Below, piece by piece: positions 49,026-60,552 of a DNA stretch of 64,000 bases. Made by a program: the position numbers and the translations under genes. The DNA lies in contig RCSZ01000008.1 of assembly GCA_014898425.1 (NCBI GenBank), positions 1,809,501-1,873,500 on the forward strand, given 5' to 3'. The notes beneath the pieces were generated by a model. The model did no database searches. It was not told the origin of the DNA and saw nothing but the letters and a program-made list of their open reading frames with translations. The DNA comes from Botryotinia globosa. Its lineage: Eukaryota; Ascomycota; Leotiomycetes; Helotiales; Sclerotiniaceae. Positions within the stretch are counted from its first letter, which is position 1. Every line of letters begins with the position of its first letter.

Positions 49026-50336
49026 TTATGTTTCTACCTTGCTTTCTTCCACGTTTTCTTCAATACTCCATGCTTTCGTAAGTCCATCATCACCCGTCGT
49101 GATAACCATTTCTTCATCTGGGGTTTTCTTGCCATTGTCGAATCGTTGACACCACGTAACATGGTTGATTTCATAAGGACCGTGAGCACCTTCTAGAACA
49201 GTGAGAACCTTCCATTCCTTCTCAATGGTACCACCCACACTATTTCGTCCCTTGGTTTGTTCTTCATAGATGGCGATTTTGCCGTCTCCGCCAGTGGATA
49301 CTATACGACCAGTTTGCTTACTCCAGCTAATGCTGTAGATGGGTAGATCGTGGACTTTGGGAAGCGTGGCCGTGCATTCCCAGGTCTCGTTTTCGGGGCC
49401 GGGGCGCATGGTACTGGGGATGCCGGGATTGAAATAGGAAGGTTTGTTCTGGGGTGGTGGCGTCGGTACTTTGGACCAGATGCGAATGCTCATGTCTGCG
49501 GACGAGGAAAGGAGTCGTGGGGTTGCTGGCGCCGAGGATTCATCGCTAGATTCTGTCTTCATGAGAACTTCGGGCTCCCAATCTAGATTCCATACAGTGC
49601 CTTCGTGTCCCTCTAATGTAGCAACGGTCTCCCAGTCTCCCTCGCCATCTTCGCGGGATAGTAAGATTGTATCGTCATAACTACCACTTGCAAGAACTTC
49701 GCCATTGCCATCGTCTTTTCTCCAACACACACATTTAACATCTGCCTTGTGATCTTGCAAAACTGCAACTGTTTCGAATTCATCCTCACCCTCCTCTCCT
49801 ATTTCTTCCCAAATCCAAATCGTCTTATCTCTCGAACAAGAAGCCAACCATTGTCCACTGGGCGAATAAGCCACATTTTTAATTTCCGAATCATGTCCCT
49901 CCAACACAATTGAAAATTCCCAATCATCCCCCTCATCCTCCTCATCTTCTCCTCCTCTTCTCAGCTGCGCCCCTTTACTCACTTCCCCATCCGCTCCAAT
50001 CTCCATCTCCAATGGTCCATCCCCACCATCATTTCCATGACCATTCCCCGCATCCTCCTTGCGTCTCCAAATCCCCATCGTCGCATCAAAACTCCCCGTC
50101 GCAATCGTCAACGCACCATCTCTCCTCACCCCCGGTTTCCACGCCGCAGATCTCACACTTCTCTCATGGCCTCCTTCCAACGTCGAATGCAAAGTGAAGT
50201 TATTGAGCGAGTAGACTCGGACCGATTTATCAGAAGTGGCTGTTGCGATGAGAGGCAGGCCGTTGGGATTGGGAATCGATGCCCATGCGCGAGTCGCGGC
50301 TTGGGGCTTGAAATCGGAGAGGTGCTGAAGTCGCAT
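49026..50336 (-). CDS. cia1: Cytosolic Fe-S assembly WD40 protein CIA1
   Basis: One exon of 436 aa starting MRLQHLSDFKPQAATRAWAS. WD40 repeats are readable in order: IATATSDKSVRVYSL, IATGSFDATMGIWRR, LASCSRDKTIWIWEE, LASGSYDDTILLSRE, LLSSSADMSIRIWSK, IVSTGGDGKIAIYEE and VITTGDDGLTKAWSI, i.e. a seven-blade propeller. A Gly/Asp/Glu-rich insert (about 95-135) is a fungal-type loop. Cia1 (human CIAO1) binds Cia2 and Met18/Mms19 and delivers Fe-S clusters to cytosolic and nuclear apoproteins, including DNA helicases. No intron is visible. Confidence 0.94.
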   Translation of the reverse strand: MRLQHLSDFKPQAATRAWASIPNPNGLPLIATATSDKSVRVYSLNNFTLHSTLEGGHERSVRSAAWKPGVRRDGALTIATGSFDATMGIWRRKEDAGNGHGNDGGDGPLEMEIGADGEVSKGAQLRRGGEDEEDEGDDWEFSIVLEGHDSEIKNVAYSPSGQWLASCSRDKTIWIWEEIGEEGEDEFETVAVLQDHKADVKCVCWRKDDGNGEVLASGSYDDTILLSREDGEGDWETVATLEGHEGTVWNLDWEPEVLMKTESSDESSAPATPRLLSSSADMSIRIWSKVPTPPPQNKPSYFNPGIPSTMRPGPENETWECTATLPKVHDLPIYSISWSKQTGRIVSTGGDGKIAIYEEQTKGRNSVGGTIEKEWKVLTVLEGAHGPYEINHVTWCQRFDNGKKTPDEEMVITTGDDGLTKAWSIEENVEESKVET

Positions 50337-51348
50337 GGTTGTGGGTTGGGAGGAGGGTTTCTTGGGGTGGGAGGGGAAAATTTTATGGGAGGCTTTGGAG
50401 GGGTAATGTTGGGGTGCTTGCGATAAGATGTCATTGGGGATTTATTGATGACAAATGCAGTTGATATCGCTTGTGATTGACCGAACAGCTATGTATCTAT
50501 GTCGCTTGTGAAAATGGAAGAAAGTTTTAAAATGGCTTTCCCTCGAAATTGAATTTGAATATATTCACATATTTTGACTCTCTTCAGATTGGTGAATCAA
50601 GATGGTTTCTTGATGAAATCTTATTATTAGGAATTTCACAGGAAAAATATTGCTCTATTGTTTTGACATTGAATTTTAATCAAGGTTTAGAATTTTGGTG
50701 GGTTTGGTTTGGTTACCGACAAGTGCACGCAGAGTGGTGCTGGCGCTTTTTATACTCGAGGATAGAATCTCGAGACTCATACTCACCAATATACTCCTCT
50801 GGGTCAAGTGGCTAATGCATACTCATTATGTATATTCACTCATCTCATATTGTAGGACTCAAGAATCAACAAGGTCGATATCGATACAAGAAAATTATGG
50901 CTTTTGTTTCTGCATATGAAAGATGGGCATCTCATGTGCTGGAGCGTGCGATCTTACGCATTTGAAATTATATTGGCGCAGGACGAAGTAGAGAGAACCG
51001 ATATCGAGTAATATTGGCTGTATACAAATTAATGCTGCTGCGAGTGCACACAATACTTCTTTAATGATGTCGTAACGCTACAGGAATTCCATCAACATCG
51101 AAATGGATTGCTAGTGCAGACGATATTCCCACGCTGGTTTCCTAACACTGAGGAAATCTTTAATCTCTAATGTTCCTGTCTGCGTTTATCACTTTTATCA
51201 GTATCGATTATCAAATTGGACAAGATTTTCAAAAAAGTCATTCAGTCATAGTCGAGACTTTCCACGTACTTCTTCGAATATGTAATCCTCCTACCTGTTG
51301 GACCTTCGACAAATTGTACTCTGATGGTTCAACGACTGTCTTGAACAT
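50337..51348. other. Intergenic region upstream of CIA1
   Basis: Promoter of CIA1 and the 3' UTR of the next minus-strand gene. No gene or notable repeat is seen. Confidence 0.5.
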
Positions 51349-52806
51349 CTATGAATCATCAACATCTTGAGGTCTAGAATCAGTCACAGTGTCATTGTTG
51401 CCTGGAAATAATGCACGACTTCCTAGTTGAATGGCATTTCTTCGTCCACGATCCCTCATCTCCATGCGGCGGTCCTCGCCAGACGACGTACCATCCATCC
51501 CTCGACGAGATCTTTGATTTGTCATTATTCGAGCATGAATTTCTTCCCCTGTAAATCCACGTAAAAATGGGTTCTGAGGAATCAAAGTTGCAGCGTCAGA
51601 GTCTTGATTTTCATCCCTTAGTTGTTCCACGACCCCAGGTTCCTCCTGACTGTGGCGCAGGCTAGCATCATTGCCATGCTCTTGCTGAAGTAATGATGTT
51701 GACTGTCGCTCTAGTCGGATCCTGCGCTGGAACTCAGCTTCCATAGCTTCCCTTCCTCGAGATCTCAGTGTCGGTAGTTCGGGAGTTTGTGCCCCATTCG
51801 GATTCTCAACTGATGCAACCGCAAATCCTGGAGCTTCGATGTTTACGGGTAAACGGGCATTGCCCGATTGAATCCAACGACACACCAATTCGCGTCTACT
51901 TCCACCTGCTTCATACATCCGAGAATAGAGCATCACGAAGAAATTCGCGTTTACTTGATTGGCGGTGCCAGTAACATCACGGAGGGCATTAGCTAGCCCT
52001 GTCATTGCTTGATTCATGAGAGCTTGATCTGCGACACCTTGATCGGCCAAAACAGTAGCATCTTGATTGGCGGCTATTGTTTGGTTGTCCGAGTCATCTC
52101 CCAGTGTGAAAGAGATCTCATTTATCCTAACATGAGCATAATCCGAAACTTCCCACCGCCTCATCAATTCACGGCCCTGACTAAACAAAGTCATCTGAAG
52201 AAAGAGAATCCCAGGGGAGGGTGCCATTGATTGATTGACTGTAAATCTGACCGGCCCTTGCATGGCGGCAGCGTGATGGACGGGAATTTGACTGGCTATT
52301 GCTAGCACAGTGGCAAATTCATTGACGAGAGCTTTATCGGCGTCAGCTTGGATTATAGCTTCACGAGATTCGGAAATAGCTTGTTCTAAGGCAGTCTGGC
52401 TAGAGACATCTGAGGAAGCTGGGCTAGCGACATCTTCATCGGGAATGATTGGAACTGGAACAAGTGTATAGGTGCGACTTCGGCCAGCATTTTGGAGGGC
52501 ATCTTCTGGAATAGAGACAAATTCATAGTTGATTGGATTTTGGTATGTGGCAACAGTTTGATTAGGAGCACTTTGAGCAGGGAAATATCCATTACTGGGA
52601 GATGGGTTTGAGACAGCTTCAGCGAGGACATATTCATATTGTCTGGGAACAGTTGGACCAGTAGATTCGTTCACAGGTGGTCCTTGATTTTCATAGCTCA
52701 AACGAACACGCTTTCGATCATGTTGAGAACTGGAGCAATCCGAAATATTGTTGATGCATCGCTTGGCTCTCTCGCAAAGCGACAAATCATGAAGATATTG
52801 ACCCAT
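51349..52806 (-). CDS. Unknown protein with a duplicated domain, 485 aa
   Basis: One exon starting MGQYLHDLSLCERAKRC. Residues 1-150 are polar with three similar short motifs (RQYEYVLAEAV, INYEFVSIPEDAL, RTYTLVPVPI). Two homologous modules follow. Module 1 (about 154-234) runs from ADKALVNEFATVLAIASQI to RRWEVSDYAHVRINEISF. Module 2 (about 259-331) runs from ADQALMNQAMTGLANALRD to CRWIQSGNARLPVNIEAPGF. Each has an amphipathic helix, a beta-like segment with hydrophobic core, a REL(M/V)xRW motif and a VxI strand. The last 150 residues are Arg/Glu/Ser-rich and disordered. No signal peptide or membrane segment. I do not recognise the domain. Confidence 0.75.
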   Translation of the reverse strand: MGQYLHDLSLCERAKRCINNISDCSSSQHDRKRVRLSYENQGPPVNESTGPTVPRQYEYVLAEAVSNPSPSNGYFPAQSAPNQTVATYQNPINYEFVSIPEDALQNAGRSRTYTLVPVPIIPDEDVASPASSDVSSQTALEQAISESREAIIQADADKALVNEFATVLAIASQIPVHHAAAMQGPVRFTVNQSMAPSPGILFLQMTLFSQGRELMRRWEVSDYAHVRINEISFTLGDDSDNQTIAANQDATVLADQGVADQALMNQAMTGLANALRDVTGTANQVNANFFVMLYSRMYEAGGSRRELVCRWIQSGNARLPVNIEAPGFAVASVENPNGAQTPELPTLRSRGREAMEAEFQRRIRLERQSTSLLQQEHGNDASLRHSQEEPGVVEQLRDENQDSDAATLIPQNPFLRGFTGEEIHARIMTNQRSRRGMDGTSSGEDRRMEMRDRGRRNAIQLGSRALFPGNNDTVTDSRPQDVDDS

Positions 52807-53862
52807 GGCTCCGGCAGTAAACCAGGCGGACAGCAGAAAGCGTCTTTGGTAAGCGCAAATCGGAAGTTTTGGAAGAGGATGGCAGTGCTAATATTAATGC
52901 CAACGGCGGTAGGGCGACCTCGAAATAATAGATAGAATCGTCTTCCGGGCTGATACTTGGATATCATATAAGATGAATGATTATTGTATACGGCAAAAGT
53001 TATGCAATACTGAGACAAAACGAGACGAGAAATAATTTGCTGAATGGGGATATAATTGATATACACAAGATGCGACTGCCTTGTCGAAGTTTGTTATAAA
53101 CGTTTAGCTAGCTGCTGCCACGAAGAAACAGATACCTAACCAAGGACCAAAGGACCTATCCACTCTTGCTAGAAACTGGCAAGAGCGAGTCATTTTTTCA
53201 TTCAAGATAGCATCACCACGGCTTATATATCAATTCTCTTGCGGGTATAAACATGTGAGATATTTTCAGTAGAATACGAATATGTATCTGGAGTCTTCGC
53301 GTCGTCTAACATTGGACAGTCCGAATACGTATACCAAAGGTTGAACTTCATACACTCAAAGTGATCCCAACAACGAATTTAAGACTATCAACCTAAGGAC
53401 GACGACCTGAAGATCTATGTATACATAAATCTTCCACCTATAATCTACATGACCGCCCTCGCAGCTGATGATCATGTCTTTCACTGCAATATGCTTATTG
53501 ATTGGCTGTATAAGGGGCATATTCGCTACTCATTCTCACAGGTTCACAAAGCAACGAAATACTCTTTGCATAAAAAAGTACAATGTAAATGGTTAAGATG
53601 ATTTATGTAACAACTAAGCAGCCAGAAAGTATATACAACAACCGAATCCAATCCAACCCCCCAGCAACTTAACGATGCTCTAAACAAAAAAAGCCAAGAA
53701 CCGATTCTCCGAATGCAAGCGAAGATCTAATTCCAAATGAGTGACATGAAGTAAACTAGCTAACGGGTATGATTTCATAGCCCTTTCGTCATCCTCCCTT
53801 TTCTCTTATCGCCCCCACCTCACACTCCCTGCTACCAACCCACTTCCCTTTCTGTCGAACCC
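52807..53862. other. Intergenic region
   Basis: Promoter of the 485-aa gene and 3' UTR of the amidase. At 53619-53640 it contains GCCAGAAAGTATATACAAC, close to the terminal repeat of the element at 11035-11706 but with an extra TA. No gene is supported. Confidence 0.45.
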
Positions 53863-56074
53863 TCAATCCAAAACCCCCCCACTAACAAGCATCTGTTTTG
53901 GGCTTCCCTTTCCCCTCCCGATTGCCTCTTTGGGACTCATCACACCCTTACTTAGATATGCCCCGCCAGGTCTACCATTTGTGTATTTCCCAATCTCCAC
54001 ACCGACCAATCGCTCCTCGTCATAAACAATCGTTGAATTGACTGCCTCCACATCTCGGTAATACAATTCCGTATCAATCCCATCATTATTAATGTCTAAT
54101 CCACCAAATTCAAAAGTCTGACTCGTCTTGCCATATCCGGAACTGCCGGCTGAAGTACCCAGGTAATGAGCTGATCCACTTTGCCTAGTTGAGAGTCGGG
54201 TTCCCGAGAACCCGGAGATGAGAGAAGCAGCGGAGGGTAGATAAGCAAACGGTTGAAGTCCAGATGGGAAGACTGAGGCTCCGGATACGAGGAGGTCGAG
54301 ACCGCGGGTTATGACGGCGTCAAGGGTGAAGTTTGTGGAGGAAAGGACTAGGTACGTTGTGTTCACCCAGACGGGGTATGTATATTCGGACTTGTATTTT
54401 GTGGAACTTCCGACTATGGAGGTATCGACGCCATGTGTTGTTGCGTTGTTTATTTGAATGGCGCCGAAAGCGGTGTATTGACCATAATTCAGAGCGCTTA
54501 ATTCCTGAGTCCATGTTGAAGTCGAGGTGCCATTTTCCGTAACGACAGTAGATGAAATGGAGAGCGAACGCTGAACGTTGGTTGTATAAGTGAGTGTTTC
54601 GTTCGCGCCAGTTGCATTTTGAGTGAGGAGTTGTGAAGTAGTGATGATAGGAGCTGGAAGCCAGAGTTTGGGTGCAGTACCAGTAGTGACAGAATCATCG
54701 GAGTCAAGCCATATAAAGATTTTGCCAGTGACGAGCCAGGAACTACCTACTGTATCAATAAGAGTACCGCTTCCCTCACCATCGTCTATAACCCCTGCAA
54801 CTCGAATCTCAAAGGTATGTTCAGATCCGTCACAGAGGACAGGAAGCCAAGGTGTGATGTCGATCTCGTGTTCACGTAGATCGAAAGCATCAAGTCCCAC
54901 AATTGGTCTCCAAAGTCCTGGTACGATACCACCAGTGAAGACCACTGGAAATGGCCATTGCACACCGGCTAATTGACCATCGATCAAAACCTGGACTTCA
55001 CGAAATGGTGAGTATCCATAAAGTGTTCCATCGTAATCCTCGAATGTTTCGACATCTGATTGGAGCACATTGCCCCACCAAAATTCTTCAGTTGACTGAC
55101 CACATGCCGAGATAGAGAAGATAGCACGATTGGCGTTCTGTGGGAAGCTAATGGTGTTTGTGGCGTTGTCGCCTGGTAACGTGAAAACACTCACTGCATC
55201 TTCTGCACCGTGCCTTGCGGAGATTGGAAGAATCAGATCAGCCGGCTCTACAGTTTCTTGGCTCGTGAAAAATGTAGCTGTAAGCGTGGTGTAGTAATAT
55301 CCAGTATAGGTGCTATCGATCAGATTTCCAAGATCGAAAATGAGCGTTTGGGGGGAGTTCCAAAAATAAAGATACTCCGTCATATCCTTAAGATATTCCC
55401 ATCTGATTCCAACCGTAGTTGGTTCCGCGGTGGATGTTCTCCAAACTTCAGAGTCTCCAAGATACATTATTGCAAGACGATCGAATTGACGACCGCTTGA
55501 AGTGACTGTAAAATTCATAACAACTCTATTGAACCTGCAGCTGGGTGGCGTATAGTTGCCTGTAAGATCATTAGCTGATTGGTAATTGCAAGATTTTGTA
55601 TCTGAATTCCATACCAACAAATGGAATGCCATAGCTGTAGCCAAAAGTATGTTCCATCAGAACAATCTTGCAGCTTGTAGCAACATTCGTTGACGCGATT
55701 ATCGACGTCTCCTCCACTCCATCATATGATGCTGTCTCATCAGACACACCAGGTGGAATGAGAACCGGTTGATAAACCTGAAATACTTCAAGTACTGCGG
55801 AAGTAGGGGTAGCAGAGGGTACTGGTGCAGCAGAATATCTGACCAAGTTGGATTTCGGTGAAATATCCACCACATCCTCTGAAAAGCACGACCGTAAAAG
55901 CCATGTCAATGACAGACCGCAGATAAATAAAATAAGAAGGGTGAATATTTTGATGTTTTTGATTGTTTTTCGATTTTTGTTGTCGGGCTCAAGATTGATA
56001 TCGATCCGTCGAAGATGATCGCCAATATAAGTGTCTCCCTTTGAGTCAAACAGATTTTCTGTTCTTGCTGACAT
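53863..56074 (-). CDS. PNGase A-like amidase, membrane anchored
   Basis: Two exons, complement(53863..55559, 55615..56074), encode 718 aa. The 55-bp intron (GTATGG..TACAG, branch GCTAATG) restores a glycine codon between SYGIPFV and NYTPPSCRF. Residues 1-42 are hydrophilic, and 43-60 (IFTLLILFICGLSLTWLL) form one membrane segment. The rest should face the lumen or outside, with many N-x-S/T sequons. The PNGase A family core is readable: EVFQVYQPVLIPPG, HTFGYSYG, RVVMNFTVTSSGRQFDRLA, STAEPTTVGIRWEYLKD, YGYSPFREVQVLIDGQLAG, GGIVPGLWRPIVGLDAFDLR. The family releases N-glycans from Asn of glycopeptides. ATG at 56074 was chosen because residues upstream in the open frame are not led by an ATG. Confidence 0.9.
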
Positions 56075-56211
56075 TGCAACTTCTGAAGTTGGAAACGATC
56101 CACCGGGGAACAAGGGTGGAATGGACAAGGTAAGGATGCGAGTGCAGTACCTGGGTAAAGGTAAATCGATAATCAATTGAGCCACTGTGGCACCGTCAAT
56201 TGTGGCACTTC

Positions 56212-56658
56212 TCAACTGTGCTGGGAATCCCAGTATCTCTTTCGCGCTGCTGTTGCGAGCTCAACGCCTTGGAATCGATTTTGAAAGTAATTCAACACAC
56301 CGAATTCTTCACGGGTCATCACATATGTGGTAGGTTCTTCTTGTAGCTTTCTCCAGATATTGTTGATGGCGACTTCCAAGACACCGATGACGATTGGGTC
56401 TCTGATTTCTTCCTCACTGTCTCGAGCGATTTCCAAAGCTTGAGATACTGAAAGAGTGCCGATAGAAGCTTGTCTGTACGCCTCGTGTCTGGTTAAATGG
56501 CCGTTCATCATTGTATGAAGGCATAAGGAGGGGTCGAAACAATCCGGGTTATCGAGGTGCGTCTTAGCAAACGACGAAAGAGGAAGGTGCGAATCTTGAA
56601 TGAAAGGCATGGTGACGGAGTAATATGTAGTAAACGGAATGGTTTTATCGAGTTGCAT
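56212..56658 (-). CDS. Hypothetical protein, 148 aa
   Basis: An ATG-initiated frame (MQLDKTIPFTTYY, alternative MPFIQDSHLPLSS at residue 17). The C-terminal part looks helical and folded (SVSQALEIARDSEEEIRDPI, VAINNIWRKLQEEPTTYVMT, FGVLNYFQNRFQGVELATAA). No known domain, signal peptide or membrane segment. It ends about 140 bp before the amidase start on the same strand. An upstream coding exon cannot be excluded because a GACAG acceptor-like site sits next to the ATG. Confidence 0.5.
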   Translation of the reverse strand: MQLDKTIPFTTYYSVTMPFIQDSHLPLSSFAKTHLDNPDCFDPSLCLHTMMNGHLTRHEAYRQASIGTLSVSQALEIARDSEEEIRDPIVIGVLEVAINNIWRKLQEEPTTYVMTREEFGVLNYFQNRFQGVELATAARKRYWDSQHS

Positions 56659-58178
56659 TAGCTGTCATATGATAAGTACTTGAGTACTTTGTATGATCTC
56701 GATGTACTTCGGGCTTTTGCCTGAATGTGGAAGCACTGCAGCTCAGATTGTCCGACCAATAACTCTTCTGGGAAGGTAGTCGTAGATGAATGGATAAACT
56801 CGACGCGTTGTATATCTGCTTGGGGTTTCCGTGATGAACTCAAAGGAGTGGATTCGATATGATTTCGATATGCAATGGTAAGAGAACTTCTATAGGAAAG
56901 AGTGAAGCAAAAGCAGAGAGACTGGCTTGAAGAGGTTGTGTCCTATATAGTCAGATTCAAAAAGCATAAGTTCATGACTTGCGCCTGATAGGTCTCCAAA
57001 ATCTTATTACAGACATTGAACCCTGGTATCGTGGAAAGTATAAGATCCAATTAAATTGGAACATTTCCGCGCTCTGTCACAGGAAGAAAATGCTTGTAAG
57101 TGCTTGTGGAGTCAAATATCAAAGCTCCTGGGCCCTGGGGACAACAGGGAATCAGAACATCATCATTTTTCAGACCAAATTTAACTAATAGGTCGATTCG
57201 TCGAGTCAGTAAAGTGGAGTTTCAACCCAAAGTTAAACAGTTAAACGTCTTATGCAATATTGCTATATTGGCTTGAATCGAATTCATCTCGTTTCTCCCG
57301 TGTACCGACGGTAAAAGTAAACTCTGACACCAAGGGTTTTGCACACATCTGTCTCTTAACATTCTCATACCTTTCTTTACCCGACTACTGTGTCCTGGTG
57401 ACTACACCTTTTTTCCACCACCATTTTAGCCCCAAGGCCTTTGTCGTTTGTAAGTTTGACTAGATGATAGGGTTTAGATGCAGCAGAGCTGCAAAAGGAC
57501 CCTAATTTAGCAATCTAGACCAGGAATGCAAGACCGGAGCTCAACGTCTAAATCCGACTGCACAATCTAGTAATAATCAGATCTCGATCCTCGACGTACA
57601 CACGTACTTGGTTGGCTGACTGGAATCCTTACATAAATCCAACACTGATTGAGATATCTCAATATAAAATTTGATATGACATTGACTCATCGGAGACTTT
57701 ATCCCGGCGGCCAGACATTCATGCTAAACGAGCATCCGAAGTGTTCTAGTGGCAAAAGAAGCAACGAGATGGAATTCCCTAGGCTAAGACGGAGTGCAGA
57801 ACTCTATAACCGAAAAGAACGACATATATTAGAATTTTGGAGACGACTTTGAACATTAGAGCTGTATAATTTTAGCATGATTAATAGCTTCCTCAGAAGC
57901 ACGGAGCAACTGCCACTTCAGCCATAGTCTGCTGCTAAGCGAATGGGGAACAAATAAAGTATAATCGTCTCCCCTGCGATTTCAGATCATCTCGCGCTTC
58001 GCTCTTCGCACATCAACCTCTTCATGGCTCTCTTCACCATATTTGAATTAAAAGAGAGTTTCCATCCATGAATCAATCTATGGACCATGACCGATCAATG
58101 AACAGATATTCAAAGCTACAACATAAATCGTAAGTTGTTTTAAGATTAGGGGGCTGAGGGGGGCGAGGGGGGTTCAGT

Positions 58179-58200
58179 GTTCACAGTTCACAGTTCACAG
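58179..58200. repeat. Heptamer array (GTTCACA)n
   Basis: Three perfect 7-bp copies. Confidence 0.85.
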
Positions 58201-58665
58201 ATGCACCGTTGGGACGTATTGTGCATATCCAGAGTACTGTTCAATATCTGATTTCGATACTGAGTCTATTGGGGTCACGAGGAATGGCGCCACCAACTTG
58301 GGAAAACATCTGCTCAACCATAAGCAATCCCAGAATCAGGAGCAGTCAAGGCATACGGAGTAAAGTCAATGTCTCGTGCTGACTCAGGTATTTATTGGCT
58401 GCAGGTTAAACTTCGCCATACGATTAACTTTTTCAACAACTACAGGATTTTTCCAATTACTAGATAAGCACTCTATTGAGTTTTCACGTCTGGATTTCAA
58501 AGGAAAGTATCGTTCTCGCCACATCACCAAAATGTTGGAGGAGCAAACTCAATTCTCTACCCCCCTCACCCCCCATCCAAAAGATTAAAAAATTATGCCT
58601 CGGATCCGACGATAGCTTCGGACTTGGAGTGAACTCTTGGAATTTGTACATATTTCCCAAGTCAC

Positions 58666-58705
58666 AACAATGCACTCGGTGTTTGAACAATGCACTCGGT
58701 GTTTG
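58666..58705. repeat. Perfect 20-bp tandem duplication
   Basis: AACAATGCACTCGGTGTTTG occurs twice head to tail without mismatch. Confidence 0.92.
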
Positions 58706-59096
58706 AACGATCGTGGCTATCAACTTTCAAGATCCAAATGATGATCTCCGTCTTCTCGGCTCATGCATTCGCAATTCTCTCCCGTATTCTTTCCATCTCC
58801 GTGCTGCATTGAGAAGTCCTCCCGGATTTCTAGAAGTCTAATCAAACAACAATCTCCTCATTTCCAACCCGGATCAAAAGAACAGGACAGACCTTGCCAT
58901 GATCCCGCAGTATCCGCAGCAGCCGCCCGCTCAGAAAAGTGCAGTGACATGGATTTTCCTTGCCCAGAACTTCTATCATCTTGGCTCTCTTGGCCGTCCC
59001 CTCCTTCATCCCCTTCATGATATATCAGATTCATATGGCCCTCACCTTCGCTTCAAGTATTCAAGGGTAATATGGTCGATCTATCGACTTGCAGGT

Positions 59097-59166
59097 CGTG
59101 ATTCGTGATTCGTGATTCGTGATGCGTGATGCGTGATGCGTGATGCGTGATGCGTGATTCGTGAAG
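59097..59166. repeat. Heptamer array (CGTGATT/CGTGATG)n
   Basis: Ten 7-bp copies: three CGTGATT, five CGTGATG, one CGTGATT and one CGTGAAG. Variants occur in blocks. Confidence 0.92.
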
Positions 59167-59334
59167 CATCTGCAAATCAAAATTCACAAATTCGCCCTTG
59201 ACACACCAGCCACAGAATTCGGAGATTTCGAGGAAACTCGGATTTGTAGCCACAACGACAGACGGGCAAATCCAGACTTTCTAATTGATCCATTGGACCC
59301 ATTGATTGGTGGAATACTTCCGCGATTCTGCGAG

Positions 59335-59429
59335 CTCAGGACTCAGGACTCAGGACTCAGGACTCAGGACTGGTGGACTGGTGGATTGGTGGACTGGTGG
59401 ACTCAGGACTCAGGACTCAGGAGTCAGGG
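59335..59429. repeat. Composite (CTCAGGA)n - (CTGGTGGA)n - (CTCAGGA)n array
   Basis: Five 7-bp units, four 8-bp units, then four more 7-bp units with the last diverged. The octamer block is nested symmetrically between heptamer blocks. Confidence 0.88.
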
Positions 59430-60528
59430 AGCATCATCCAACAGATGGCCCCCTCCCGCGCCCCGCACTTTTGGGAGGTCGGCGAGTCGGCGAATCGGCG
59501 ACCATCCCTTACTTCTTTTTGACATATCTCCGTCCCTTGAGTGCTTCATGTATGATGGATGTATTGTATTTCATCTCCATATCATTTAAACCCGGCACTT
59601 GTTATATCCGTTGCCCTGATAAGAGAGAAGCCGTTTGATGCACGCACGTCGCACTCCTGGTCATTACTACGCAATCTTTTACTGGGACCTGGGAAGAACC
59701 ATTTTATTCAGTAGCGAATTTTGGTGCCTGTTTGATTACTGTGCCTCCAACAATCAGCCTCGTGTTCACAGCTGGCTGTCAACTAGTGAATCCTAATTCA
59801 ACATGCAATGCAAAACATACGGTACAGATTCCAACGCAATCTTTTAAACTTCTCGGGTCAAGCTTCCGATCCTGGTCTCAGAATGTCCAAAACTTCTTCG
59901 CGTAGAGTCGTGCTTGTCTATAACCGAGCGGTGCGACAAGTGCAAAGTTTAACTTTGTGCCCATGACTCGCTGTCAGCACGTGCTCAGCTCTTGATTAGT
60001 TGTTGAACGCAAACAATACTGCCGAGTTGCCTTGCTGACAGTCCCGGCAATCCTCTGCACCAAATGAACTCCACTAGATTGGTTCATATAGAATACGATA
60101 CGCGTACCGAGTACGGCAATGACTTGATGGTGTATAGCTCATTTGTCATCCGCTTATTTCCCGAGCTGTTTCCCAAGCCCTATCTCGAGCCCACCTTTTG
60201 TTGGCTGACTTTCTCAAATTTACTATGTCATCTGAAGTCCAAATAGGTCGGGTATATAGGTTGGACTTCGGTTTGGGAAGGGGGCGGGCTCTCTTCGGAC
60301 AGCTCGAAAGAAAGACAAAATGATTACATGCAATCATCGTGGCCAGCAACTACGCGCGCGTTGGAGATTTCACCCCACCAGTCCATGTATGAGTGATGGA
60401 TCTATAAGCAAAAATCTTACTTTTACGTCCATAACAATTTATTAAACTTTGTTCTAAATTCCGTTATCCAATTGCAGGTTTAAGTCCCCGAGTATAGTAT
60501 ATGCTTGCCAAACATTTTGTCATGATTA

Positions 60529-60552
60529 CTGATCTCCGCGGCGGGAGATCAG
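60529..60552. repeat. Perfect 9-bp hairpin
   Basis: CTGATCTCC and GGAGATCAG are separated by GCGGCG. No T-run follows and no gene ends nearby. Function unknown. Confidence 0.7.

Noticed and set aside
53863..55570. Long plus-strand frames opposite the amidase
   Set aside because: Antisense shadows; the minus-strand protein is clearly the PNGase A family.
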